The translations under genes were made by a program, and so were the position numbers. The notes under the pieces are model-generated. The model was not told where the DNA came from, searched no databases, and was given only the letters and a program-made list of their open reading frames with translations. Below are positions 9,068 to 17,962 of a DNA stretch of 64,000 bases, one piece after another; position 1 is the stretch's first letter, and every line of letters starts with the position of its first letter. Source of the stretch: Phyllobacterium myrsinacearum (lineage in GTDB: Bacteria > Pseudomonadota > Alphaproteobacteria > Rhizobiales > Rhizobiaceae); assembly GCF_014138285.1 (NCBI RefSeq), contig NZ_JACGXN010000014.1, positions 1 through 64,000 on the forward strand, read 5' to 3'.

Positions 9068-9948
9068 CGACGTCCTCCTGCACGAAGGAGCTGGAACTGC
9101 AGAACCGAGAGCATTGCGATAATAATGAACAGCACAAGCGCAATCGTTGAGGCATAGCCGCCGTGGTTTAACTGAAAGGCCTCACGGTAAACCATCAAGA
9201 GCAGCACGTAAGACGAGTTGAACGGTCCACCACTGCTAAGCAAATAGACCTGATCGAAGATTTTCAACTGCAATATCAGCTGAAGGGTCAACACCAAGGC
9301 AGTGACCGGCCAAAGGAGCGGCCAGGTTACCTTTGTGAACAACTGTCGTCGCGTGGCGCCGTCGAGTTGTGCGGCTTCGTAGTAGTCCTTTGAAATATTG
9401 CGCAGACCGGCGATGAAAAGCAGGACATTGAATCCGTTCGTCCACCAGATCGTTACGGCAGCAACCGTCGGCATGACCCAATAGGGATTCTTGAAAACAG
9501 AAACGGGCTTTCCAGTGAAAAACTCTATCACCGGCTGCAATACGCCGAACTGAAAGTCCAACATCCATGTCCATATCTGCGTAACGACAGACACAGGCAA
9601 TATGTATGGCAGGAAGAAAATCGCCAGCGCCAACGCCTGCAAAGCGCCACGCAGGCGCCTGATCATCAATGCGAAGCCTAGCGCCACAGCAGTTGTCGGA
9701 ACGACCGTCAAGAGCACGAAATATCCGTTGTTCTTCAACGACGTCAGAAATAGCCTGTCAGATAAAAGCCGTATGAAATTGTCAAATCCTACCCATTCCC
9801 CTGAACCGATGAGGGGCGCATTGGTGAAGCTCAATTGCACGAGCCGGATTGTCGGGTAAAGAAATACCACCACGAACGTCAGCACGAATGGTGCAACGAG
9901 CGAAGCGGCAACGGCCATCTCCTTGCGCCGGTTTGTCAACATAGGCAC
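9064..9948 (-). CDS. Sugar ABC transporter permease (MalF-type)
   Basis: The 294-residue membrane protein has an N-terminal segment MAVAASLVAPFVLTFVVVFL followed by further hydrophobic helices. An EAA-loop motif is present (ISKDYYEAAQLDGATRRQLF, residues ~190-210). This is the MalF-like half of a CUT1 sugar importer. A GTG start at 9948 has GGAGG at the proper spacing; an ATG two codons later is possible. It overlaps the MalG-type gene by four bases and follows the binding-protein gene by about 60 bases. Confidence 0.9.
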   Translation of the reverse strand: MPMLTNRRKEMAVAASLVAPFVLTFVVVFLYPTIRLVQLSFTNAPLIGSGEWVGFDNFIRLLSDRLFLTSLKNNGYFVLLTVVPTTAVALGFALMIRRLRGALQALALAIFFLPYILPVSVVTQIWTWMLDFQFGVLQPVIEFFTGKPVSVFKNPYWVMPTVAAVTIWWTNGFNVLLFIAGLRNISKDYYEAAQLDGATRRQLFTKVTWPLLWPVTALVLTLQLILQLKIFDQVYLLSSGGPFNSSYVLLLMVYREAFQLNHGGYASTIALVLFIIIAMLSVLQFQLLRAGGRR

Positions 9949-10009
9949 GTCAGGAACCTCCCCAGAATTATTGGTGGCCGTGCCCTAACGCGCGACCACC
10001 GGCACGTCA

Positions 10010-11278
10010 TCATTTCAACTTCTCCTGGAGGTCCTGTTTGATCTGTTCCGCAGCCTGCATTGGCTCAGCATAGCCATGAATGGCCGGGGAGATCACATTG
10101 ATGGCTGCATCGTAGGCTGGCGATGCTACACCAGCGATTGGCGAACGCGGGTCATAAGAGGCAGTGTTTGCGAGCGCCGCATAGGTGGCATTCGGCTCCA
10201 TCTTCCTGAACGCCTCGCCTTCGGCCACTTCCTTGTAAGCCGGGATGTGTCCGGCCTCTGCCCAAGCGAGTGAGTTTTTCTCCATCCAACCGATCACTGT
10301 CATGACGGCCTTGCGTTTTTCAGGTGACATCTTGTTGTTGGCCGGGATCGCAAAGGAATGGGAATCTGCCCACGTCGTCTGTGTTCCCATTAGATTGGGC
10401 ACCTGAACCGCTCCCCATTTATAGCCAAGCGTTCCTTTCTTCTCCAGATCGATCATCGTGGGAACTTCCCATACGCCGTTCAACGAAAATGCAGACTTTC
10501 CGGAGGTAAACAGCGCAACTGATGCTTCATACTCCGCCTGTTCAGGCTGCCAGCCATTGGTAGCCCAATTGGTCATGATCTCAATTGCTTTGGCGGCCTT
10601 TTCGAGGTTGTCTCCGGCAAGCACTTCTTTGCCCGTGATCAACTCGCCTCCCTGCTGACGCAACAATGTATAAAAGACGCGGAAAGTACCTCCGTCATCA
10701 CCGGTTGCATAAGATACCGGTGCTTCTGCGCCTTTTTCTTTCGCCAGAGCCAGAGCCTCTTCAAAATCCTTGAGGTTATTAATGCCTGTCAGCTTGCCAT
10801 CGGCGTCGAGAAATTTCGAGCCTTCCAAATATGACTTGTTATAGTAGAGAACGATAGAATGGATATCGAACGGCACCGCATGAAGCTTGCCGTCATCGGA
10901 ACTCGCAGCCTTTATCGATGCAGGAAAAAAGCTGTCCTTCGTAACGCCAGCATTCTTGAGATCTTCATCCGTAATTTCATCGAGCACGCCCTCTTCCAGA
11001 CCAAGCGGCATACGTGAAAGGTGATACGTCATGACGTCCGGCCCCTGCCCCACAGCCACAGCGGTGCGGACCTTGGTATAGAATGGAATACCCCATTCAA
11101 GGGTCGTACCGGTGATCTTAATGTCGGGGTGTTCGTCATTGAAGCGGGCGATCAATGCCTTCATGCGAACACCATCGCCGCCACTCAAAAAATCCCACCA
11201 GGTGACGTTCTCTTGAGCCAGAGCCGGTATCGCCGTAAGGGCCATTGCCGTTGCAGCAAGCAAAGCTTTATATCGCAT
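10010..11278 (-). CDS. Sugar ABC transporter substrate-binding protein
   Basis: This is a 422-residue periplasmic binding protein (SBP_bac_1, MalE-like). A signal peptide MRYKALLAATAMALTAIPAL is followed by Ala-Gln and by the mature opening ENVTWWDFLSGGDGVRMKAL. The family motif FTSGKSAFSLNGVWEV is present in the C-terminal half. The start at 11278 is fixed by GGAGGA just upstream and by the signal peptide. The frame stays open further upstream, but an earlier start would run into the ATPase gene. It captures the sugar for the two permeases downstream. Confidence 0.92.
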   Translation of the reverse strand: MRYKALLAATAMALTAIPALAQENVTWWDFLSGGDGVRMKALIARFNDEHPDIKITGTTLEWGIPFYTKVRTAVAVGQGPDVMTYHLSRMPLGLEEGVLDEITDEDLKNAGVTKDSFFPASIKAASSDDGKLHAVPFDIHSIVLYYNKSYLEGSKFLDADGKLTGINNLKDFEEALALAKEKGAEAPVSYATGDDGGTFRVFYTLLRQQGGELITGKEVLAGDNLEKAAKAIEIMTNWATNGWQPEQAEYEASVALFTSGKSAFSLNGVWEVPTMIDLEKKGTLGYKWGAVQVPNLMGTQTTWADSHSFAIPANNKMSPEKRKAVMTVIGWMEKNSLAWAEAGHIPAYKEVAEGEAFRKMEPNATYAALANTASYDPRSPIAGVASPAYDAAINVISPAIHGYAEPMQAAEQIKQDLQEKLK

Positions 11279-11348
11279 AAGAATTCCTCCCTCATCAAAT
11301 GCCACCCTTCTCCCGTTGGTGGCGATTGAACCTATTTCATGAAGGCGT

Positions 11349-12419
11349 TCAGCGTAGCCGACGCCCGTCTTCCGCAAAAACAAGAATGTCTTCAGCCGAC
11401 GCTCCGAGGGATATTGTTTGCCCATCGAGGCTTTTGCGACGTTCGCGGGTCTCAACAACGATGGCCTGCCCTCCGATTAAACGCGCATGCAAATAGGAAA
11501 CGCCTCCAAGGTCTTCCTCCAGTTCGACCGTCGCCGGAATGCCGTTATCGACTGCTTGCAAATGTTCGGGCCGAAGCCCGATCCTGACGCTGGTGCCTTC
11601 GCCGATCTCGGCCCTTACTTTCGCCAGTAATTCCTTCCCGGTTCCGTCCAAACCAATCCGTAGCAACCCGTGCTGCCGCCCGAGAACCCGACCCGGCAAA
11701 AAGTTCATGGCGGGCGAACCGATGAAACCGCCGACAAACTGGTTGTCAGGATTATCGTAAAGCTCCAATGGCTTACCCGCCTGCTGGATCACACCACTTT
11801 TCAACACGAAGATGTGGTCGGCCAGCGTCATCGCTTCAACCTGATCGTGTGTGACGTAAATCATCGTGGCACCAATCTGCTTATGCAATTTGGCCAGTTC
11901 GAGTCGCATCTGCACGCGCAGTTCAGCATCGAGATTGGATAGCGGCTCATCGAAAAGAAATACTTTCGGTTGCCGGACAATGGCACGGCCAATGGCCACG
12001 CGCTGGCGCTGACCGCCTGACAGTTCGGAGGGCCGTTTTTGTAAATGGTCCTCGAGATGGAGAATGCGGGCTGCCTCATGCACCATTTCGTTGGTGCGCG
12101 ATTTTGCGGTCTTCTTCAGCCTCAGCGAGAAGGCCATGTTTTCAAAGACCGTCAGATGCGGATAGAGCGCATAGGACTGGAACACCATCGCAACCTCACG
12201 CTTGGCCGGCTCGACATCCGTGACATCGCGCCCCTCGATGGAGATCGTGCCGCCGGTCGTATTTTCCAGTCCGGCGATCATCCGCAAAAGCGTTGACTTG
12301 CCGCATCCCGAAGGTCCGACGAAAACCGCAAAGTCTCCCGTAGGAATTTCCATGCTTACATCGTGAATGACGCCGACGGGCCCAAAACTCTTTCTCACAT
12401 TATGCAAACTGATCCCCAT
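11349..12419 (-). CDS. Sugar ABC transporter ATPase (UgpC/MsmX-type)
   Basis: The 356-residue ATPase powers the CUT1 sugar importer of this operon. Walker A is GPSGCGKS (residues 35-42), the Q-loop region is VFQSYALYPHLTV, the signature is LSGGQRQR and Walker B is VFLFDEPLSNLD. A C-terminal TOBE/MalK-like domain of ~110 residues follows (RIGLRPEHLQAV). These ATPases are often shared among several sugar importers. The gene starts 9 bases after the stop of the arabinofuranosidase gene. Confidence 0.93.
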   Translation of the reverse strand: MGISLHNVRKSFGPVGVIHDVSMEIPTGDFAVFVGPSGCGKSTLLRMIAGLENTTGGTISIEGRDVTDVEPAKREVAMVFQSYALYPHLTVFENMAFSLRLKKTAKSRTNEMVHEAARILHLEDHLQKRPSELSGGQRQRVAIGRAIVRQPKVFLFDEPLSNLDAELRVQMRLELAKLHKQIGATMIYVTHDQVEAMTLADHIFVLKSGVIQQAGKPLELYDNPDNQFVGGFIGSPAMNFLPGRVLGRQHGLLRIGLDGTGKELLAKVRAEIGEGTSVRIGLRPEHLQAVDNGIPATVELEEDLGGVSYLHARLIGGQAIVVETRERRKSLDGQTISLGASAEDILVFAEDGRRLR

Positions 12420-12428
12420 CTCGATGCC

Positions 12429-13940
12429 TCAATTCGTCTTGAGGCGAAAGACATGATAGGAAAGCGGTGCAATAGACCCCTTCAATTTGCCGTCCTCAAT
12501 CCCCACGCCCGCGCCCTGTTTCGGAGCGACATGATCCGGGCGATCCGGACCATTCGTTTCGTTGAGCCCGTAACCTTCCATTGCATGATGCTCAAAGAGC
12601 GCGGGCTTGGCGAAACCGGTGAGACTGACGTCGAGTTCGGCTTTGTCAGTCAGGTGCCTGTTCACGACGAACAAGGTCAGAACGCTCTCTTTGCGGTCGT
12701 AAACTGCGGCAACATCGAGATAGGAAACATCATCGGCGACATGGCAATTATACATCGGCGCGTCCACCGCCACATTGAGCGCTTCACCACGCCCGTAAAT
12801 CGACGCAAAACGGTATGGGTGATAGATCGTCTGCCGCCAGGCGGGCCCGTTCTTCTCCGCGCGGATTGGTGCGATGACATTAACCAACTGTGCAATACAG
12901 GCAATGCGCACGCGATCAGAGCGGCGTATGAACTCGTTCAGAAGGCCCGCAACGAACAATGCGTCTTCAAAGTTGTAGGTTTCTTCGAGCAACGCCGGTG
13001 CTTCTGGCCAATCCCAGGTTCTCCAGCGATGGCTGTCTTCGTCACGGATGTGGTACCATACATTCCATTCATCAAAGCAGATGTGCACATCGTTCTTGGC
13101 GCGTTTTTTTGATTTCACATAATCGATCGTTCCAGCAATGGTTTGGATATATCGTCCGGTTTCCTCGATCTTGCCAAAATAGTTGAGCGTGTCCTTGCTT
13201 TTGTTGCCGAAGTATTTGTGCAGCGAAATATAGTCGACGTTCTCGTAACACTCCTCCAGTACCTCCCTTTCCCATTCGGGATAGGTCGCCATGCCGTCAT
13301 TGGAACTGCCGCAGACAATCGCCTCAATGTCACGGTCAAAGGCCTTGAAGGCCTTGGCCGTTTCATTGGCAAGGCGACCATAATCCGTCGCGACCTTGTG
13401 CCCGATCTGCCAGGGGCCATCCATCTCGTTGCCAAGGCACCACATTTTGACCTTGTACGGATCGTCCTTGCCATGCGAGCGCCGCAGATCGCTCCAGGAC
13501 GTGCCCGATGGGAAGTTGACATATTCGAGAAAGTTGCGCGCCTCCTCAAGTCCACGTGAGCCAAGATTGACTGCCAGCATCATTTCAATGCCCGCCAGGC
13601 TCGCCCAATCGGCGAACTCGTTGACGCCGACCTGATTGGTTTCCTTCGAGCGCCAGGCCAGATCCAGCCGAACGGGACGCTGGTCTTTTGGCCCGATACC
13701 GTCTTCCCACCGATAGGCTGAGACGAAATTGCCGCCCGGGTAGCGGATAGCCGGAATCTTCAGATCCTGAACAAACTTGAGTACATCCTTGCGGAAACCC
13801 TGTGCATCCGCCTGCGGATGACCCGGCTCATAGATACCGCCATAGATCGCACGACCCATGTGCTCAATGAAGGCGGAGTAGAGGCGCTCATCAATGTCAC
13901 TGATCTTAAAATCCCTATGGACGGCTACCCGTGCTTTCAT
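12429..13940 (-). CDS. abfA: Alpha-L-arabinofuranosidase, GH51
   Basis: The 503-residue enzyme removes alpha-L-arabinofuranosyl groups from oligosaccharides. It is a GH51 (beta/alpha)8 barrel with a C-terminal beta domain. The family motif RYPGGNFVSAYRWEDGIGP lies at ~66-84. The acid/base Glu is in CLGNEMDG (E172) and the nucleophile Glu in ICFDEWNVWY (E291). The length is normal and there is no signal peptide, so it acts in the cytoplasm on imported oligosaccharides. It leads the run of sugar-transport genes on the minus strand. A palindromic site at 13961-13992 directly upstream and the adjacent ArsR-type gene suggest local control. Confidence 0.93.
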   Translation of the reverse strand: MKARVAVHRDFKISDIDERLYSAFIEHMGRAIYGGIYEPGHPQADAQGFRKDVLKFVQDLKIPAIRYPGGNFVSAYRWEDGIGPKDQRPVRLDLAWRSKETNQVGVNEFADWASLAGIEMMLAVNLGSRGLEEARNFLEYVNFPSGTSWSDLRRSHGKDDPYKVKMWCLGNEMDGPWQIGHKVATDYGRLANETAKAFKAFDRDIEAIVCGSSNDGMATYPEWEREVLEECYENVDYISLHKYFGNKSKDTLNYFGKIEETGRYIQTIAGTIDYVKSKKRAKNDVHICFDEWNVWYHIRDEDSHRWRTWDWPEAPALLEETYNFEDALFVAGLLNEFIRRSDRVRIACIAQLVNVIAPIRAEKNGPAWRQTIYHPYRFASIYGRGEALNVAVDAPMYNCHVADDVSYLDVAAVYDRKESVLTLFVVNRHLTDKAELDVSLTGFAKPALFEHHAMEGYGLNETNGPDRPDHVAPKQGAGVGIEDGKLKGSIAPLSYHVFRLKTN

Positions 13941-13960
13941 TCTATGTCGCTCCCTTAAAA

Positions 13961-13992
13961 TCCAATAAAACGATATTAATCGTATTTTTGGA
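13961..13992. promoter_or_regulatory. Candidate operator upstream of abfA
   Basis: A 32-bp imperfect dyad (12 of 16 pairs complementary) is centred on ACGAT-ATTA-ATCGT. It lies 20 bases upstream of the abfA start. A similar CGA...TCG dyad precedes the ArsR-type regulator gene (15045-15059), which suggests one regulator binds both. Confidence 0.55.
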
Positions 13993-14082
13993 TATAGTCA
14001 GAGCAGTGCGCCGCGCTTGTCAATGCCCAGAATGTGCTGCAGCGCACAAGACGAGATGGAATTCTCTATGAGAAATCAACCA

Positions 14083-15009
14083 TTACTTTGTTTTCAAACG
14101 CAAAATAATATCTTGATCATAATTGCCGAAACCCCGTCCGAAGATGTTGATCCCGCCCGGGTGCCGGCCTTCGGCTTTCACCTCCACCCGCAACCGTATG
14201 GATCGGTGGGCATCCAAAGCCAGGTCGTCCGTATTTACATCCGAAATCTTGTGGCCGTCGACAAAAGTGCCCGCTGGCCCCACAGACCAAGTCTTCAACA
14301 TACCGTATTGGGATCCTTTCAGTTTCCACCAGTCCGGTGTGTAAGTGCCACGGCGGTCGCCATAATCTCCCGGCGAAGTCCAAACGCCGATTTCCGTGCC
14401 ATTGATGGACAAGACGATATCCGACGGCCAGTTAGCCAGGGTGCCCGGGACCTCCGAGCTTACTTCCATAACAATTTCAATGGCTTCTATACTGCTTCCA
14501 CGGAGTTTGGCGTTGTTGGGAAACTGGTACTCGACAAAGCCGCTGGTAAACCACAGCAGGCTCGTCTTCATCCGCTCCGGATCTATGAACGTCTCCGGCA
14601 CATCCAGAAGACCAATAATTCCATGGACAGAGCAGATTCCGCAGGGACCCGTCACCGCATTATTCGTATAGAGCCCGAGCGGCATCGAGACCTCGATAAG
14701 ATTTGAAGACAGGGCGGGCCTGGTCGGATTAAATGTTACGACGAGTTCGTCATACACCGCAAAACAGATTTTCTGATTTCCCTTGCGGGCCTTTTGCATC
14801 TCGGTTCGGACCAATCCCGCCTTTTCAAGCACTTGAAGATGCGCCGATACCGAGGACTGTGGTAACCCAGACATCTTCGCGAGGTCGTTCACGTTCATGC
14901 CGGATTGCTTTGACAACTCTTTCAACAGCTTGATCCGGGGCAACGAGGACACTGCCTTGATTGCCACCAAGTCTTTTTCTGGATCTATGACAAGGAAGTT
15001 CGAATTCAT
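14083..15009 (-). CDS. ArsR-type regulator with a large C-terminal sensor domain
   Basis: The 308-residue protein has an N-terminal ArsR/helix-turn-helix domain (residues ~20-90: LPRIKLLKELSKQSGMNVND, then MSGLPQSSVSAHLQVLEKAG). A C-terminal domain of ~200 residues follows that is not part of ordinary ArsR repressors; it is rich in Trp and Gly (WTSPGDYGDRRGTYTPDWW). No ArsR-type metal-binding Cys motif is seen in the DNA-binding part. Its position upstream of abfA and the sugar importer suggests that the extra domain senses a sugar. The ATG at 15009 is preferred over a TTG at 15030; neither has a strong Shine-Dalgarno. Confidence 0.75.
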   Translation of the reverse strand: MNSNFLVIDPEKDLVAIKAVSSLPRIKLLKELSKQSGMNVNDLAKMSGLPQSSVSAHLQVLEKAGLVRTEMQKARKGNQKICFAVYDELVVTFNPTRPALSSNLIEVSMPLGLYTNNAVTGPCGICSVHGIIGLLDVPETFIDPERMKTSLLWFTSGFVEYQFPNNAKLRGSSIEAIEIVMEVSSEVPGTLANWPSDIVLSINGTEIGVWTSPGDYGDRRGTYTPDWWKLKGSQYGMLKTWSVGPAGTFVDGHKISDVNTDDLALDAHRSIRLRVEVKAEGRHPGGINIFGRGFGNYDQDIILRLKTK

Positions 15010-15044
15010 TTTGCATACCGAATGATCCAAGATTCTGGTTTCAT

Positions 15045-15059
15045 ATCGAAATTATCGAT
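15045..15059. promoter_or_regulatory. Candidate autoregulatory dyad of the ArsR-type gene
   Basis: ATCGAAATTATCGAT is a near-perfect 15-bp dyad (6 of 7 pairs) 36 bases upstream of the regulator start. It resembles the core of the dyad before abfA. Confidence 0.45.
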
Positions 15060-15267
15060 TTAAATAAATCACATTGTGAAAATTTCTTGTGCTTTGCTGG
15101 CAGTGGTCAATTACGTTTCGAACTCGGGTCTCCAATTTTGCAGCGACTGAGGCAATTGTGCTGCTCGGGCACAAATTACAAAGCTGGGCTCGGCGTGGAA
15201 ACGCTTTACGGCGGGCCTGCATCAATGCAGAAATGCATGGCGGTTGCGACAATATCCCCGCAAAATT

Positions 15268-15915
15268 CTAGCCTGCCCTTCGGGTATTCTTACCCAACTG
15301 TTGCAGATAAGCGCAGAACATGTCTGCCATCGCGTCTGCATGGGCTTCAATCTCCTCTTCAGAGCGAGGTGCTTCAGAAAACTCCTTCCCCACGGTACTC
15401 ATGGTCGTCATAACAAGGCCTCCGGCACGGCGCCTGACCGTGTCCGAAGTTTCTGGAAGAACCTCCAGCATAAACCGCTCGATGATCGGTTTGTCAGCCT
15501 GTCGTGCCTCATGGGCTTCCGGTGCATCCCGATAGAGCGGAGCAGCGTCGCTTAACGCCACGCGCACGGCGGCTTCCTCACATTCGGAGCGGATAAAGGC
15601 ATGGACCAGGGATCGTAGCCGTTCGAATGGATGCTGCGACTGATCCGTTAAAATGTCGCCCAGCAAATTCGAGGTTTCCCGCCACTCATCGCTCTGAAGC
15701 CTGAACAAAATCGCTGCCTTGTTTGGGAAGTACTGATAGAGAGACCCGATGCTGACACCTGCTTTTTCGGCCACCCGAGCGGTGGTAAACCGCTGCGCTC
15801 CCTCCTGTGCCAAAACCTGAATAGCCGCCTGAAGAACGGCTGTAACCAGATCATTTGAGCGAGCTTGCTTCGGCTTCTTTCTTGAGGAAATCCCGGCATT
15901 TGCTCGATTGGCCAT
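15268..15915 (-). CDS. TetR-family transcriptional regulator
   Basis: A 215-residue TetR-type repressor. The helix-turn-helix lies at ~45-75 (FTTARVAEKAGVSIGSLYQY, then FPNKAAI), preceded by a basic N-terminal arm. The rest is an all-helical ligand domain without an obvious ligand signature. The start at 15915 is preferred because AAGGA lies at the right spacing; earlier in-frame starts would cover the divergent promoter. It faces a SAM-dependent methyltransferase gene, with two palindromes in the ~86-bp gap, and probably represses itself and that gene. Confidence 0.85.
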   Translation of the reverse strand: MANRANAGISSRKKPKQARSNDLVTAVLQAAIQVLAQEGAQRFTTARVAEKAGVSIGSLYQYFPNKAAILFRLQSDEWRETSNLLGDILTDQSQHPFERLRSLVHAFIRSECEEAAVRVALSDAAPLYRDAPEAHEARQADKPIIERFMLEVLPETSDTVRRRAGGLVMTTMSTVGKEFSEAPRSEEEIEAHADAMADMFCAYLQQLGKNTRRAG

Positions 15916-15945
15916 CCTGGTGATCCTTAATGCGATTATTAAAAG

Positions 15946-15986
15946 CGACGAATTAGTCGTATTTTTCTCTCGGCGCAATATTGCGC
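15946..15986. promoter_or_regulatory. Two palindromes between the TetR and methyltransferase genes
   Basis: CGAC-GAATTA-GTCG (15946-15959; 6 of 7 pairs) and the perfect 14-bp palindrome GCGCAATATTGCGC (15973-15986) lie in the divergent gap. Their centres are 27 bp apart. Either or both may be TetR-type operators. Confidence 0.6.
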
Positions 15987-16001
15987 AGTGAAGGATTTAA
16001 A

Positions 16002-16658
16002 GTGAATACTCTGACGACGAAACCATTTGCACCCCTCCTTGACCGGTTGTTCGATGAAGCTGAGGCAGCCACGAGCCCGGTCATGGCAGAGCTCACCCGC
16101 GACGAACGGGAGCGTCTCATGCACAGCAAGACTGAGTATCTTGACTTCTACGGACGCCTCAAGGACCTCTGGCTCCCGGTATCTCGGCAGACTGGCGAGC
16201 TGCTCTACATGTTAGCGCGAAGCAGCAGGGCGAAAACCATCGTGGAGTTCGGAACCTCCTTTGGTATTTCGACCCTCTATCTTGCTGCTGCCCTCCGGGA
16301 CAATGGCGGCGGACGTCTGATCACCAGTGAGTTCGAAACCTCGAAGGTTGCCCGCGCTCGCCAGAATCTCACGGATGGTGACCTCATCGGCCTCGTCGAA
16401 ATCCGTGAAGGTGATGCGGTCAAGACGCTGAGCGCCGATCTTCCGGAGAGGATCGATCTGGTGCTCCTGGATGGTGCGAAGTCACTCTATACGGAGGTTC
16501 TGGCGCTGATTGAGAGCCGTCTCCAGCCCGGTGCGCTCGTGATCGCCGACAATGCGGACTATTGTCCAGAATATCTCCTACATGTTCGCTCGTCTGTCGG
16601 TGGCTATATGTCGACTTCTTTCCCCGACAATATCGAACTGTCGATGCGCACCGCCTGA
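16002..16658 (+). CDS. SAM-dependent O-methyltransferase-like protein
   Basis: A 218-residue class I methyltransferase. Motif I is VEFGTSFGIS (residues ~76-85), followed by an acidic residue in the ITSEFETSK strand. DLVLLDGAKSLYTEVL and the LQPGALVIADNADYC loop are typical of catechol O-methyltransferase-like enzymes. The GTG at 16002 is preferred because GAAGGA precedes it; a TTG at 15981 overlaps the palindrome. The divergent TetR gene probably controls it. An NAD(P)-dependent epimerase-like gene follows 86 bases downstream. The methyl acceptor is unknown. Confidence 0.8.
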   Translation: MNTLTTKPFAPLLDRLFDEAEAATSPVMAELTRDERERLMHSKTEYLDFYGRLKDLWLPVSRQTGELLYMLARSSRAKTIVEFGTSFGISTLYLAAALRDNGGGRLITSEFETSKVARARQNLTDGDLIGLVEIREGDAVKTLSADLPERIDLVLLDGAKSLYTEVLALIESRLQPGALVIADNADYCPEYLLHVRSSVGGYMSTSFPDNIELSMRTA

Positions 16659-16744
16659 CGCCAAGTCAGACGTAAAACGCCTGCCAATCAACAACACCCA
16701 ATGAATGGCCGTCAGTCTGACGTTGCCAATAATGGAGATTTGTA

Positions 16745-17611
16745 ATGCGTGTATTCATAACAGGCGCAACAGGCTGGGTTGGATCTGCCGTCGCCGAGGA
16801 CTTGATGCGTGCCGGTCATCAGGTTACCGGGCTTGCCCGATCGGCCGACAAAGCGGCTGCCCTGGCGGCCATCGGCTCGAAGGTTGTCGAAGGCTCGCTC
16901 GATGACCTCGAGATCCTACGCGATGCTGCTTCGGCAGCTGACGCGGTGATCCACACTGCCTTTGATCACGACTTCTCAAAATTCTTAGAGAACGCGGCGC
17001 AGGACGAGCGCGTGATCGAAGTATTGGGAAGCGCACTCGCTGGATCAAAGCGACCGCTGATCGTCACTTCGGGCCTATCGGGTCTGCCACGCGGCGCGAC
17101 TGAGGTCGACCTGCCGCATCCAGCATCGCCAAGAAAATCGGAAGCAGCCGCGAGGATGCTTGCAGAACGAGGCATTCGTGCAGGAACTGTTCGACTTGCT
17201 CCCTCTGTACATGGCATCGGCGACCACGGGTTTATTCCGATCGTCATCCGCCTTGCACGCGAGAAGGGAGTGTCTGCCTATCCGGAAGATGGCCTGAACT
17301 GCTGGTCGGGTGTTCATCGTCTGGACGCAGGGCGTGTCTATCGCATGGCGCTTGAAAGCGGACTTACGGAGAATGTCTATCATGCCGTAGCCGACGAGGC
17401 TGTTCCATTCAAGAAGATCGCCGAGGTGATTGGACACCGGCTCGGTTTACCGGTTGAATCCCGGCCGCGCGAGCACTTCGGCTGGTTTGCCAACTGGGCT
17501 GCCGGCAATATGGCAGCATCCAGCGTCCGTACTCGCTCGTTACTTGGCTGGATACCGGCCGGTCCAAGCCTCATCGACGATCTCGATCAACCCCGATATT
17601 ACGAACACTGA
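16745..17611 (+). CDS. NAD(P)-dependent epimerase/reductase, extended SDR type
   Basis: A 288-residue Rossmann-fold protein with the N-terminal nucleotide motif TGATGWVGSA (residues 6-15). It continues in the atypical SDR/NmrA-like pattern (VIHTAFDHDFSKF; VTSGLSGLPRG; RLAPSVHGIGDHGFIPIVI). The usual YxxxK catalytic pair of extended SDRs is not evident. Such proteins act as reductases, epimerases or redox sensors, and the substrate is not predictable here. It follows the methyltransferase on the same strand and may share its transcript. Confidence 0.8.
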   Translation: MRVFITGATGWVGSAVAEDLMRAGHQVTGLARSADKAAALAAIGSKVVEGSLDDLEILRDAASAADAVIHTAFDHDFSKFLENAAQDERVIEVLGSALAGSKRPLIVTSGLSGLPRGATEVDLPHPASPRKSEAAARMLAERGIRAGTVRLAPSVHGIGDHGFIPIVIRLAREKGVSAYPEDGLNCWSGVHRLDAGRVYRMALESGLTENVYHAVADEAVPFKKIAEVIGHRLGLPVESRPREHFGWFANWAAGNMAASSVRTRSLLGWIPAGPSLIDDLDQPRYYEH

Positions 17612-17651
17612 AAGCGGCCTTCGGGTTGCTTCAGACGAGGTTGCGCATTCT

Positions 17652-17760
17652 TCAGGTCAGCCAATCGCGAACCTTCATCACTGCGTCGGCGAAAGCCTGG
17701 GGCCGCTGCTGCGGCAAATGGCGAAACACAGGGCCAGCTTGCCGTAGAGAGAATTGGGAT
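17652..17760 (-). pseudogene. C-terminal remnant of an alpha/beta hydrolase
   Basis: On the minus strand the last ~35 codons of a hydrolase-like gene remain, ending in AFADAVMKVRDWLT and a stop at 17652. No catalytic part exists upstream. At about 17760 the sequence changes to the tail of a LysR gene on the opposite strand, so this is a decayed end left by a rearrangement. Confidence 0.45.
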
Positions 17761-17761
17761 C

Positions 17762-17962
17762 GTGCGCGTCTGCGCTGAGACAGTGGCGGAAGCAATTAAA
17801 GCGGGCAAGCTTGTGCCAATCCTCGAAGAGTTCAACCCGGGCGACGGCGAGGAAGTTCATGCGGTGTTCGTCGGCGGAGTACACACTCCGGCAAGGGTCC
17901 GCTGCTTTGTCGATTACCTTGTAGACCGATTATACGGATCAGACCGGCCGCCGCGTAGATAG
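17762..17962 (+). pseudogene. C-terminal remnant of a LysR-family regulator
   Basis: The 66-codon frame reads VAEAIKAGKLVPILEEFNPG and then PARVRCFVDYLVDRL to a stop at 17962, the standard C-terminus of a LysR effector domain. The DNA-binding half and most of the sensor are missing. It abuts a hydrolase tail pointing the other way. Such LysR/hydrolase neighbours are common when intact, so a deletion probably removed the middle. Confidence 0.6.
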
